From Akkermansia muciniphila (GTDB lineage: Bacteria > Verrucomicrobiota > Verrucomicrobiia > Verrucomicrobiales > V1-33): a stretch of DNA of 64,000 nucleotides. The notes beneath the pieces were generated by a model. That model searched no databases. It saw nothing but the letters and a program-made list of their open reading frames with translations, and was not told the DNA's origin. Positions within the stretch are counted from its first letter, which is position 1, and each line of letters starts with the position of its first letter. Shown here in pieces: positions 1 to 8,208 of the stretch. Made by a program: the position numbers and the translations under genes. The stretch covers positions 49,923 to 113,922 of the forward strand of contig CALQSQ010000001.1 in the NCBI GenBank assembly GCA_943333275.1, written 5' to 3'.

Positions 1-2747
1 GAGCCAAGCCGGTGGATGACCCTGTCATACGGAGCATGCTGGTGATCTGAGGCCTCCAGCGAGGCGGTTTTTGCCAAGGCCAGCAAATCGGCAAAAGTTT
101 CCGCCGCGGTTACGTCGACCCTCAGGGCCACCGTGTTGATGGCCATGCCAAGCATGCGTTGGAAATTGGCGCCCGGGCGATTTTGAAATCCCGCCCCGAT
201 TACGACGTCATTCTCGCCGGTCAGGCGTTGCATGAATGCCTGAAATACTCCCAGCAGCCACATGAAAGGAGTGACACGGAACTCGCTGCTGTGGGCTTGC
301 AATTGATGGCAGAAGTGGTCATCGAGAGGAATGCGCAACTGAGCACCTGCGTAGGGGTCAGACTGGGATCGGGGGAAATCGCAGGGCAGTTGTGGCGGCG
401 TTGCAACGGAATTGAGCTTATCCACCCAATAGGAAATGTCCTCCTCCCAGAGCTTTAATTGGGAGCGCTCCCATCTGCAAAATTCGAGAAACTGCGGTGC
501 GGGCGGCAGATGCAAATCTTCCCCCCGCTGGCTTGCATCGTAAAGGGCAAACATCTCATCAAGAAAAATCCCGTATCCCCATCCGTCATGGAGCAGGTGG
601 TGTTCGGTATGGAGCATCCAGGTCTCGGCAGGGGCAATCTGGTAGAAAAACCATTTGGCCAGCGGGCCCTTTTCAACATCGAAGGGAATGCTGAGTACCT
701 CTTGAATATGGTGCTCGGCTTCACGCACGGTGCATGGGATGCAAACCACTGGAAAGGGCTCATAAGACTGCACGCGCTGTTCCACGGTCCCACTGATGGA
801 GAGAAATACCGTGCGGAGCACTTCATGTCGCTTCACCATCTGATTCAATGCGCGTTCCATCGCCACGGGATCAAAGGCCCCCGTGAACTTAAAGAGTGAC
901 TGAAAGCGATAGGCATTGTTGCCGGGGTGCAGTTGCTCCAGGAAACATACCCTTTCCTGCGCGAACGACAGCGGATTTCCTTCAGCACATGACAGTGGCT
1001 TCGATGAAACCGCCGTGCCGCTTCGGCTTTGGATGGCCTTGGCAAAGGCCCTGACGGTGGGCAATGCGAACATTTGTGTGTAGGGGATCGATACCCCAAA
1101 GGCTCCCTGAATTCGCCACGCCAGCTGGGCCAGGGCCAGGGAATGAAAGCCTGCCTGCAACAGATCATCAGACGGTCCCAAGCCGGGGAACGCAAGGATT
1201 TCGCTGCAAAATTGGAGAAGGGTTCTTTCCTCAGGAGTCTCGCCCGGCTCGGTTGTGTGGGCGATGAAGACCTCTGGCTTGGGCAGAGCCTCCCGATCCA
1301 GCTTTCCATTGGCATTGAGGGGCCATTTCCGAACGAGGGTGAATCCTGCCGGCATCATGTAGTCCGGCAAACGTTCGGAAATAAATTCGCGCAGGATTTG
1401 CGGAGTTGGCGTCAGTGCGCCCGTCGCTATGAAATATGTCCAGAGTCGCGTCTGCTGCAGGGCATCGAGATCCGCGATGACGACGCACGATCCGACTCCC
1501 GGATGCTGGCTCAGGATGAATTCGATCTCGCCTAATTCCACGCGAAAGCCGCGGATCTTCACCTGGAAATCCATGCGTCCGAGGTATTCGAAATTGCCGT
1601 CCTCAAGCTGGCGGGCACGATCTCCGGATCGGTAAACGCGATGGAGCGATCCGTTGATTGAAAGCTCAATGAATTTCTCGCGCGTCAACGCTTCACGACG
1701 GAGGTATTCGCGACCAAGGCAGGAACCGCCAATGAGCAGTTCTCCGCTCTGCCCGCGTTCCACCATTTGAAGGTCTTCACCAACAATATACAAATCCACT
1801 CCGGGGGTGGCTTTGCCGATGGGAGGATTGTCAGGATATGGAGGGTCCCCGGCTTCCCAGATGGTTTGATAAATGGTCGTTTCCGTAGGGCCATACGCGT
1901 TAAAAAATCGTCGGCCGCCCGTTTTCCACTTGGTGATGATGCTTCCGGTAAGTTTCTCTGTTCCGGCCACGATCACTCTGAGTTTTGGCAGGCCCTCAGC
2001 AGGCAGGATCTGCAGGACGGACGGCGAGAGCAGCGCGATGGTTACCTGCTGTTCAAGCAGCAATTCCGCCAGCGACGGCCCCGGCATCACCTGATCGCGT
2101 GTGCCGATGACTAAAGTCGCCCCTGATGCCAGGGCGACGAAAATTTCCCAAATGGAGGCATCAAATCCAAAGGACGCGAATTGGAGAATGCGATCCTCCG
2201 GCCCGATGGCCATTTGCTGACATGCATGTGGAATCAGAGCCAGCAATCCCGCGTGCGGAAGCGATACCCCTTTGGGCTGGCCGGTGGAACCGGAGGTGTA
2301 AATGACATAGGCAAGGTCCGAGGGATCTGTTTCGATCTCAGGACCTGTGGCTTCGAGGGCGTCGGTCATCGCCTGAAGTTCAACTGCAGCCCCAAGACGG
2401 TTCGCCATTTCCAGATGATGCGGGTGGGCAACGATGACTGGCAGTTGAGCGTCCTTGACCATGAATCGGAGGCGTTCCTCCGGTAGTTCAGGGCTGAGTG
2501 GGACGTATGCCGCCCCGGCCTTGAGAATTCCCAAAATTCCTGCCACCATTTCCATGGAACGAGGGGCAAGGAGACCGACCAACTGACCTCTCCGGATCCT
2601 GCTCCCTGAGAGTTCTTTGGCGAGATGATTCGCCCTGCCATCAAGTTCGCCGTAGGTCCACCGGCTCGATCCCTGGACTACCGCGACAGCGTCGGGGGAC
2701 AGTGAAGCTTGGAGTTCGAAGAGGCGATGGATTCCAGTCGGATGCAC
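1..2747 (-). CDS. Nonribosomal peptide synthetase, A-PCP-C, truncated by the left window edge
   Basis: I translated the minus strand from a GTG at 2747 and found 915 uninterrupted codons running off the window edge. The adenylation domain (about residues 5-490) has A3 YTSGSTGQPKG (150-160), A4 FDASIW (195-200), A5 NAYGPTE (283-289), A7 YRSGDRAR (372-379), A8 near 388-407 and A10 NANGKLDRE (478-486). A carrier domain follows with phosphopantetheine Ser536 in AGFHS, where the usual form is LGGHS or LGGDS. A condensation domain starts near 590, with catalytic HHLLHDG at 716-722. No C domain precedes the A domain, so this looks like an initiation subunit. Aligned to GrsA, the specificity residues read D-A-W-L-I-A-A-I-Y-K, two changes from the Phe code, which suggests a bulky hydrophobic or aromatic substrate (inference). 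An in-frame TGA ten bases upstream makes the GTG the first usable start. It overlaps the upstream stop by one base (TAGTG). Confidence 0.93.
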   Translation of the reverse strand, partial: MHPTGIHRLFELQASLSPDAVAVVQGSSRWTYGELDGRANHLAKELSGSRIRRGQLVGLLAPRSMEMVAGILGILKAGAAYVPLSPELPEERLRFMVKDAQLPVIVAHPHHLEMANRLGAAVELQAMTDALEATGPEIETDPSDLAYVIYTSGSTGQPKGVSLPHAGLLALIPHACQQMAIGPEDRILQFASFGFDASIWEIFVALASGATLVIGTRDQVMPGPSLAELLLEQQVTIALLSPSVLQILPAEGLPKLRVIVAGTEKLTGSIITKWKTGGRRFFNAYGPTETTIYQTIWEAGDPPYPDNPPIGKATPGVDLYIVGEDLQMVERGQSGELLIGGSCLGREYLRREALTREKFIELSINGSLHRVYRSGDRARQLEDGNFEYLGRMDFQVKIRGFRVELGEIEFILSQHPGVGSCVVIADLDALQQTRLWTYFIATGALTPTPQILREFISERLPDYMMPAGFTLVRKWPLNANGKLDREALPKPEVFIAHTTEPGETPEERTLLQFCSEILAFPGLGPSDDLLQAGFHSLALAQLAWRIQGAFGVSIPYTQMFALPTVRAFAKAIQSRSGTAVSSKPLSCAEGNPLSFAQERVCFLEQLHPGNNAYRFQSLFKFTGAFDPVAMERALNQMVKRHEVLRTVFLSISGTVEQRVQSYEPFPVVCIPCTVREAEHHIQEVLSIPFDVEKGPLAKWFFYQIAPAETWMLHTEHHLLHDGWGYGIFLDEMFALYDASQRGEDLHLPPAPQFLEFCRWERSQLKLWEEDISYWVDKLNSVATPPQLPCDFPRSQSDPYAGAQLRIPLDDHFCHQLQAHSSEFRVTPFMWLLGVFQAFMQRLTGENDVVIGAGFQNRPGANFQRMLGMAINTVALRVDVTAAETFADLLALAKTASLEASDHQHAPYDRVIHRLG

Positions 2748-3232
2748 TAGAGCAATTCAGCGATCTGAATTCGGGGAGGAGTAAGGTATTTAAATCCTCC
2801 GTGCGAATGCGGTATATTTAGCATGAAATAGGTGACGGGCTTTCCTGTATCCGAATTTACAAGCTGGCCATGGAAAACTCTGCGATGATCGGCCGCCCGA
2901 TCCTTATATTCGACAGAGAGGAAAAAGAGCTCCCTCAGGGTTTTCTCCAGTCGCAAACCGAGGTCTGAGAGCAGGGATGCCACGGGAGTCCACATTTCCT
3001 CAAGAGAGTCCATGTAGGCGGGATTTGGCGACCAAGTGGGAGTCTCGCCCTCCCCGCGTGGACCGACGGCGGATGCGTAGAATCCAGCCTCCGAGGAGCG
3101 ATCAAACAGCTTCGCATAATGAGCCACCTTGGCCTCGTCACCGATGATTGCCGCACATGACTGGCTGAGAATTGAATTCGTGGTATGTTGCAGCTTTGCA
3201 ATATCGAGGGGTGTTCGGGTGGCTAGTTCCAT
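2747..3232 (-). CDS. Unknown 161-residue protein coupled to the NRPS
   Basis: I do not recognise the family. The protein is soluble, with no signal peptide or membrane segment. It has a Trp- and Pro-containing middle (near residues 65-85) and a C-terminal part ending in a His/Gly-rich PHSHGGFKYL stretch that could be a beta-sheet or ligand-binding region. Its TAG stop shares a base with the GTG start of the NRPS, so the two are almost certainly co-translated, and the promoter at 3239-3267 serves both. Position argues for a role in the NRPS pathway, for example tailoring or substrate supply, but nothing in the sequence shows an activity. The ATG at 3232 has at most a weak TAGG upstream. Confidence 0.75.
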   Translation of the reverse strand: MELATRTPLDIAKLQHTTNSILSQSCAAIIGDEAKVAHYAKLFDRSSEAGFYASAVGPRGEGETPTWSPNPAYMDSLEEMWTPVASLLSDLGLRLEKTLRELFFLSVEYKDRAADHRRVFHGQLVNSDTGKPVTYFMLNIPHSHGGFKYLTPPRIQIAELL

Positions 3233-3238
3233 CCTAAA

Positions 3239-3267
3239 TTACTAGAGGGCGAACCCTAGCTTGTCAA
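3239..3267 (-). promoter_or_regulatory. Sigma-70-type promoter, probably giving a leaderless mRNA
   Basis: On the minus strand a perfect -35 TTGACA lies at 3267-3262, followed by a 17-base spacer and TAGTAA at 3244-3239 (AGTAAT one base later also fits). Only six bases separate this -10 from the ATG at 3232. A start about seven bases downstream of the -10 would therefore fall on or next to the A of the ATG. Confidence 0.5.
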
Positions 3268-3364
3268 TTGTAAGAAACAGAGGCGTCGAGGGCTGTTGAG
3301 TCTTGAAAATGGCATGCGTAATCAAAAATCAAAATCTCGAAGCCGCGGTCAAAGGGCTAGGCCT

Positions 3365-3871
3365 TCACATGCTCCGGACATAATCCAGCACCGGAGCGAT
3401 GTCGTCCCCGGCCCGCCTGACGGTTTCCAGGAAATCGGCGAGGTGGAGATTGTGTTTGGAAATGAAATTGCGGTCTCCTCCGCAGCCATACATGAGGTCC
3501 GGATGGAGTTCGCCGCGCAGCTTGGCCTTTGCCTTTTCGAGGATGCGGGGCAGCCAGGCGATTCCCTCAAGCTGGGCTTCACGCAAGGGCAGTTGGTCTG
3601 CGGTCAGCACGCGGGAGCTTGGTTTGCGTCCCTGCTCGTTGAGGAAAAAAGACCGGCGCAGCGCGGCCACTAGGAGGGCGGTGGTGAGCGGGAGTTCCGG
3701 ACAGTGGTCTTCGATGAAATCGAAAAATTCGCGTGGCTGGCAACCGATGCTGGAGAGGAAAGCCAGGTCAGTCGATGAGTAATAGGTGGGGAAATCGGTA
3801 TTGCCGCGCGTGTATTCCGCCAGGCAGCGGGTGTAGAGGGCGGAGAAGGTTTCGTTCCAGGGAGGAGTCAT
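3365..3871 (-). CDS. DUF5069-like protein of unknown function
   Basis: This is a 168-residue soluble protein. Its C-terminal half (about residues 95-168) reads as WLPRILEKAKAKLRGEL, then MYGCGGDRNF and a helix ending DYVRSM. From memory this resembles DUF5069, in which a WLPRMIDKARAKL-type segment is followed by a D-RF segment and a final helix. The N-terminal half carries several aromatic residues (YTRCLAEY, YYSSTD) and an FFDFIEDHC motif. The ATG at 3871 sits seven bases below the stop-proximal end of the aquaporin gene at 3878, so the two are probably co-transcribed. Function is unknown. Confidence 0.7.
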   Translation of the reverse strand: MTPPWNETFSALYTRCLAEYTRGNTDFPTYYSSTDLAFLSSIGCQPREFFDFIEDHCPELPLTTALLVAALRRSFFLNEQGRKPSSRVLTADQLPLREAQLEGIAWLPRILEKAKAKLRGELHPDLMYGCGGDRNFISKHNLHLADFLETVRRAGDDIAPVLDYVRSM

Positions 3872-3877
3872 GATGAT

Positions 3878-4567
3878 TTAAGAGTCGGAGGGTTTGGAAA
3901 TGGGTTCAGCGTTTTGTGGCCCATCGGCTCTGGTCTGGAGCAGGTTGACAACGTAGGCTGCGGCAAAGGCACCGATGGTGGAACCGATCAGGCAGGTAAT
4001 GATCACCATGCCATAACCCGTGCCCGAGAGGGCCTGGGTCAGGGCCACCGCTGGATTGAAGGCTGCACCGGAAAACGTGCTGATCATGGCGAAGAAAGCA
4101 AGGCCGGCGGCGGCACCATAAATGCTATTTCCCTCCAAGGGGCGGGTTGTGGCCAAATTCAGGATGACATAGGTCAGGGCAAAGGTGCCGAGAATCTCCC
4201 CGCAGAGCGCTCTGGAAAACAGTTTGAAAGTGAAATCACCCATGACAGGAGCGGAATCCCGCCAAATCAAAAACAGGATGACCGCCACCATCGCCGCGGC
4301 GCCCTGGGCAATCAGGTATTGAATCCCCTCGGCCTTGGAAATCCTCCCGCGCAGAAAAAACGCCGCGGTAACCGCCGGATTGAAATGCCCGCCGGAGATG
4401 GGACCGCCGGCGTAGACCATGATCATCAGTGTGACACCCGCGGCGAGCGCATTGCCGCTTAGGACTACGACAAGACAGAGAAACAGGGTGCCGATGAATT
4501 CGACAATCAACTTGGGATTCGTGAGGGAAGGCATCGGGGACGCTATCTTTGCAATGTCAGTGGGCAA
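3878..4567 (-). CDS. Aquaporin/glycerol-facilitator family channel with altered second NPA loop
   Basis: This 229-residue protein has the six-helix, two-half-helix layout of the MIP family. The first pore loop is GGHFNPAV (NPA at residues 63-65) and the second is GAAFNPAV (NPA at 171-173). Most aquaporins have NPAR in the second loop, where the Arg forms part of the ar/R selectivity filter. Here that residue is Val174, so selectivity may differ from a standard water channel. The family conducts water, glycerol or other small neutral solutes across the inner membrane. It is followed closely by the DUF5069-like gene on the same strand. Confidence 0.88.
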   Translation of the reverse strand: MPTDIAKIASPMPSLTNPKLIVEFIGTLFLCLVVVLSGNALAAGVTLMIMVYAGGPISGGHFNPAVTAAFFLRGRISKAEGIQYLIAQGAAAMVAVILFLIWRDSAPVMGDFTFKLFSRALCGEILGTFALTYVILNLATTRPLEGNSIYGAAAGLAFFAMISTFSGAAFNPAVALTQALSGTGYGMVIITCLIGSTIGAFAAAYVVNLLQTRADGPQNAEPISKPSDS

Positions 4568-4765
4568 GCAGATTCTGCCCGTTTGAATCGACCGGGCATC
4601 AGCTCGATCGATGCAAGCTTAAAGAAATTTTGTTCCCTCTATCCTGATTTAAGAGATGTTGAAAAACTCAATCCCCAATTCCACAACTTGTAAGAATGGG
4701 CCCATTAAAATGCCACACTAAAATGCCAAACAGGCAGTCGGATCAGGTAAAGCGTGGGTGGCTTT

Positions 4766-5059
4766 TCACCCATCGATCACCTCGCCACAGACGGCGGATT
4801 TTCCCAGGATCAAGCCATCTGCAGCTCTCTCCTTGAAGAGCAGAAAGTGAGGAGTTTGGCGGTGCGCTTCCAGGGCTGCAGGGTCGTCGTAAAATTCAGC
4901 GAGCGTAAAGACATTGGGTTTTTCCAAACTGCGGCTGACGCGGAATCCCCGGCATCCTGGCTCCTTGGTGCGGGCATCCTCGGCCTCTTCGGTGATGTAA
5001 CTGACGAATTCGTCAACGCGGTCTGGATGGATTTCGAGGGTAATGAGTAGGGAGATCAT
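4766..5059 (-). CDS. ABM-family (putative quinol) monooxygenase
   Basis: This is a 97-residue single-domain protein of the antibiotic biosynthesis monooxygenase fold. It has an N-terminal strand ISLLITLEIHPDR, a helix EFVSYITEEA, a GCRGFRVSRS strand, an FTLAEFYDDPAALEAHRQTPHF segment and a C-terminal strand. The family (YgiN-like) forms dimeric ferredoxin-like barrels that act on quinols, polyketides or small reactive aldehydes, and the substrate cannot be read from sequence. It stands alone, with about 75 bases to the DUF1501 gene and 198 bases to the aquaporin gene. A link to the nearby NRPS is possible but unsupported. Confidence 0.85.
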   Translation of the reverse strand: MISLLITLEIHPDRVDEFVSYITEEAEDARTKEPGCRGFRVSRSLEKPNVFTLAEFYDDPAALEAHRQTPHFLLFKERAADGLILGKSAVCGEVIDG

Positions 5060-5133
5060 GCGGAGGTTATCATGGGAAAGGGAGTGGGACCTCCAGGCAG
5101 CGTGATAAAGGGCTTGTTGCGATACTCAACGGC

Positions 5134-6393
5134 TCACGCGAAAAGTCCCAGCGGCTTTTGTATTTTATAGCCGGGGAGCACGGCGGCGAGCTGGTCCTTG
5201 AGCAGGCCGTTGTGGGTGAGAACTTCGGAGAGGACGCCGCGGTAGTCGGTGGTTACGGCGAGGTCGGCGCTGTCGTCGAGTTTCTCAGTGGCGAGGCCGG
5301 GCCATTGTCCGAGGAGTCGGCCCCCTTTGACCTGGCCCCCAAGGACAAGGCAGAGTCCACCGAGGCCATGATCGGTGCCGGAACTTTCGTTGGATTTCAC
5401 CCGGCGGCCGAATTCACTGACGACGACCACAGTGAGGCGTTGGTGGAATGCGGCTACATCATTCCAGAAACCGTGCAGGCTCTGGGACAATTCGGTGAGC
5501 AGATTGGGCAGGGTGTTGGGTTGGTTCTCATGGGTGTCGAAGCCGCCCATTTCCACGGTGGCGACTTCCAGTCCGACATCCATTTTGAGCAGTTGGGCGA
5601 GCGATTTGAGTGACGCGCCGAGGCCGTTGTTGCCGTCGTTGGGGTAGTTGGCGTTTTTCTCAGGCTCATACGGTCTGGGGTTGCCATTTTCATCACGGGG
5701 CAGTTTGGAGCGCACGGCCTTGAGGGCTTTCAGGGCTCCCTGGCCGCACTTCTCCACGGATCCGTCGCTTTGATGGAAACTCCTGAGGAGCGACTCCAGC
5801 TCCTCACCCGCCGAGAGTGCGAAATCCTGCGGGCTGGACAAACTATACGCCCAGGGACTTCCCAGCAGCGAGGTCGGCAAATTTCCGCCAATCGCCGCAC
5901 CGGGAATGATCGAGTGCGATTCGTTCACTGCGAGATAACGCGCCAGCCAACCCGTGGCCAGATGCTTGTCCTTCATGTCGGCGACGCCGCGTTCCATTAG
6001 GTCCATGGCTTCAAAATGGCTGCGTGTTCCATTGGTCAGTCCGCAAGCGTGAATCATCCCGAGGTGTTTCTGCTGATACAATTCAAACAACGGGGCGGCT
6101 GCGGGATGGAGCATGAACGACTGACCATCCCATTTCCCCAAATCCAGCCCCTTCTGATCCCCGTCCTCCGCGATGCGCAATTCATTGGGCCGCGCGGCGA
6201 TATAGTCGGCATCTCCCGCGGGTCCGACCAGGTTCAAGGAGTCCAATCCACCGCGCAGCGAAATAATCACGAGCGTCTGAGGTGTCCTGCTGACCTTCGG
6301 GCCGGCCAAGACGACGTTTATAAGGCGGCTGGTGGCCAGGGCGGACAGGCATCCGGTGCAGCGGGTGATGAATTGGCGTCGGCTGGTTTTCAT
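5134..6393 (-). CDS. DUF1501 family protein with Tat signal
   Basis: The 419-residue protein starts with a twin-arginine leader (SRRQFI near residues 4-9, then a hydrophobic stretch to about residue 30). The DUF1501 body follows: IISLRGGLDSLNLV near 42-55, the GNNG/GLGASLKSLAQLL region, GGFDTHENQ near 283, and VVVSEFGRR near 326. These motifs are typical of the family, which belongs to the alkaline-phosphatase-like superfamily but has no established reaction. It lies 44 bases after the DUF1800 gene on the same strand. DUF1800-DUF1501 pairs are common in Planctomycetes, Verrucomicrobia and some Proteobacteria. It is likely periplasmic. Confidence 0.92.
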   Translation of the reverse strand: MKTSRRQFITRCTGCLSALATSRLINVVLAGPKVSRTPQTLVIISLRGGLDSLNLVGPAGDADYIAARPNELRIAEDGDQKGLDLGKWDGQSFMLHPAAAPLFELYQQKHLGMIHACGLTNGTRSHFEAMDLMERGVADMKDKHLATGWLARYLAVNESHSIIPGAAIGGNLPTSLLGSPWAYSLSSPQDFALSAGEELESLLRSFHQSDGSVEKCGQGALKALKAVRSKLPRDENGNPRPYEPEKNANYPNDGNNGLGASLKSLAQLLKMDVGLEVATVEMGGFDTHENQPNTLPNLLTELSQSLHGFWNDVAAFHQRLTVVVVSEFGRRVKSNESSGTDHGLGGLCLVLGGQVKGGRLLGQWPGLATEKLDDSADLAVTTDYRGVLSEVLTHNGLLKDQLAAVLPGYKIQKPLGLFA

Positions 6394-6437
6394 AAATTAG
6401 GATGCGGTTGCCATGGTGGATTTCTGCAGAAGAAATA

Positions 6438-8030
6438 TCAGCGTCGCTGGAAACCCGGTGCGCTTGCGAGCAGGGCCACGGCTTGAGAGCCAGCCTGCCG
6501 CGATTCCATGGCCAGCGGGTCCATGGGCTCATCAAATGGGAAATCCGCGAAACATTTCTCCAGAAACTTTTTCTCCTCCTCAGGCCTGGCCAGAACCGAC
6601 GTGACGCCAAACTGGTTCGCCCAGAATTTGGCAAAGGCCCGCGGGCTGACGGCTTCGGCTTTCTGGGCGACGGCGAGCACGTCGATTTTCCCCGAATCCA
6701 TTTCGCCGCGGGTCAAATCCCAGAGGAGATTCCAGCGATTGATGATGAACCGGCTGCTGAGCCAGTATGTCGCCATATCCGGAAATCCCGTGGGGGTCAG
6801 CCAGCCAAACAAAGGGTGTCCACAATTTTCGAGGGCTTGATGGAAGGGATCGCCCGGGCGAAATTCCGCAGCGGTGGCACGGAGAAAGGAGACCGCCAGT
6901 TCGAACGGGCGTTTCACCTTTGTTTCGGGCAGGGATTTCATATCCGCACACATGAGGATTACCTTGAGAACCTGTGCAATCTGGTCCGGGGCCTTCACGG
7001 TTTCCAGCCAGGTCATGGCCACGTGGTCGATCAGGGCCTGCGGGGGATCATCCGCGAGCAGGCGGCGGCAAAGTTTCGTGGCCAGATGTCGCGCCGTCGC
7101 CGGATGTGCTGCCACCACATCCAACACCGCGCGACCATCCGTCAGCGGTGGTTGATTGGCATCCAATTCAACTGCCAGGACCCTTTTCTGGTAAGGATCA
7201 TGCCAGTTCGCAGCGTAATAGAATCGTCCGGTCTGGGGAAATTTCGAACCATGTCCGTCATCATCGCCATTGCCAATCGTCCAGCCAGTGAACGCCCGCG
7301 CGGCTTCATAGACGTCCTGATCAATGTAGCCTTCCGGCTGCCCCTTGATCGCCCCCGGTACCTCTCGCCAGCGGTTATACAAATGATTCAGATAGGCATC
7401 CGCCCCCAGCGTGTGCAGTTCAAACAACTCCCGTGCATAATTCTCATTCGCTGGACTGGCCTTGGAGGAGGCGTTGTTCAGATAGCGGAGCATGGGAACA
7501 CTCTGCGCCACGGATTCCAGCATCGTCCGGAAATTTCCCAGCGCATGGGCGCGAATCGTCTCCCGGTCATAGACCGGAAAGACCACCTGCATGGTCTCGT
7601 CCTCCCAGGGATAAACATTGAAATGGTTGTGCCAGAAATCGGCCATGAGTTCCAGCACCTGCCATTGGCTGTAAACGGCCCGCAGCGAAGTCGCCGCCCG
7701 CACTTCATGGATGGGGCGTGGCCGTTCATTTCCAGGGGAGCCCTCATCAAGCAGTTTCCATAACTCAGCTTCGGAGGCATGCAGCATTTTGAGGCCGCGA
7801 TATTCCTTTACTGCCGGTCGCCCGTTATCCTCCCCATACTCGATTTTTAATGCCGTGCGTGCCATGCGGGGAAGCAGCTCCGGGTCATCCTTTGGGTCGG
7901 GCTGCAACTGCCATTGCACATAAGCCTCCCAACCCTTTGACCTCAGTTGCTCCAACGACCGGTTGGAAATACCAAAGCCTGCACGTCCCAGTAGGCGTCT
8001 TTCTTCAGCGGTTGCAACCAGGTTGGCCAT
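6438..8030 (-). CDS. DUF1800 family protein
   Basis: This 530-residue protein has the DUF1800 hallmarks. They are an N-terminal LLGRAGFGIS region, LMADFWHNHFNVYPW (near residue 165), NYARELFELHTLGADAYL, a YEAARAFTGWTI segment, a CRRLLADDPP helix, and a C-terminal GWLTPTGFPDMATYW-SRFIINRW region. No obvious signal peptide is present, so export, if any, may depend on its DUF1501 partner (inference). The ATG at 8030 is divergent from the YkgJ-type gene at 8209, and the 178 bases between them must hold both promoters. Function is unknown despite wide conservation. Confidence 0.92.
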   Translation of the reverse strand: MANLVATAEERRLLGRAGFGISNRSLEQLRSKGWEAYVQWQLQPDPKDDPELLPRMARTALKIEYGEDNGRPAVKEYRGLKMLHASEAELWKLLDEGSPGNERPRPIHEVRAATSLRAVYSQWQVLELMADFWHNHFNVYPWEDETMQVVFPVYDRETIRAHALGNFRTMLESVAQSVPMLRYLNNASSKASPANENYARELFELHTLGADAYLNHLYNRWREVPGAIKGQPEGYIDQDVYEAARAFTGWTIGNGDDDGHGSKFPQTGRFYYAANWHDPYQKRVLAVELDANQPPLTDGRAVLDVVAAHPATARHLATKLCRRLLADDPPQALIDHVAMTWLETVKAPDQIAQVLKVILMCADMKSLPETKVKRPFELAVSFLRATAAEFRPGDPFHQALENCGHPLFGWLTPTGFPDMATYWLSSRFIINRWNLLWDLTRGEMDSGKIDVLAVAQKAEAVSPRAFAKFWANQFGVTSVLARPEEEKKFLEKCFADFPFDEPMDPLAMESRQAGSQAVALLASAPGFQRR

Positions 8031-8208
8031 GATTGCTTTCTACAGATTTCTCATTGGGAAGCAAGCAAATCCTTCTCCCCGTGCAGGACGTTTTGGCGGG
8101 CTGGAAATCGGCCGATGGGGAACGCGCAATTTAAAATTCAGAGGCCCCGTATTTCCTTGTGATCGACGGAAATGCAACCATGGATGCCACCATCGTTTGG
8201 AGATTCTC

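Noticed and set aside
221..2644. Many short ORFs on both strands (e.g. 455-826, 845-1315, 1685-1894)
   Set aside because: They lie in other frames of the single NRPS frame, which is open from 2747 to the edge and carries all the domain motifs.
6402..7763. 453-codon plus-strand ORF
   Set aside because: It is the antisense shadow of the DUF1800 gene; the translation is Arg/Gly/His-rich with no recognisable domain.
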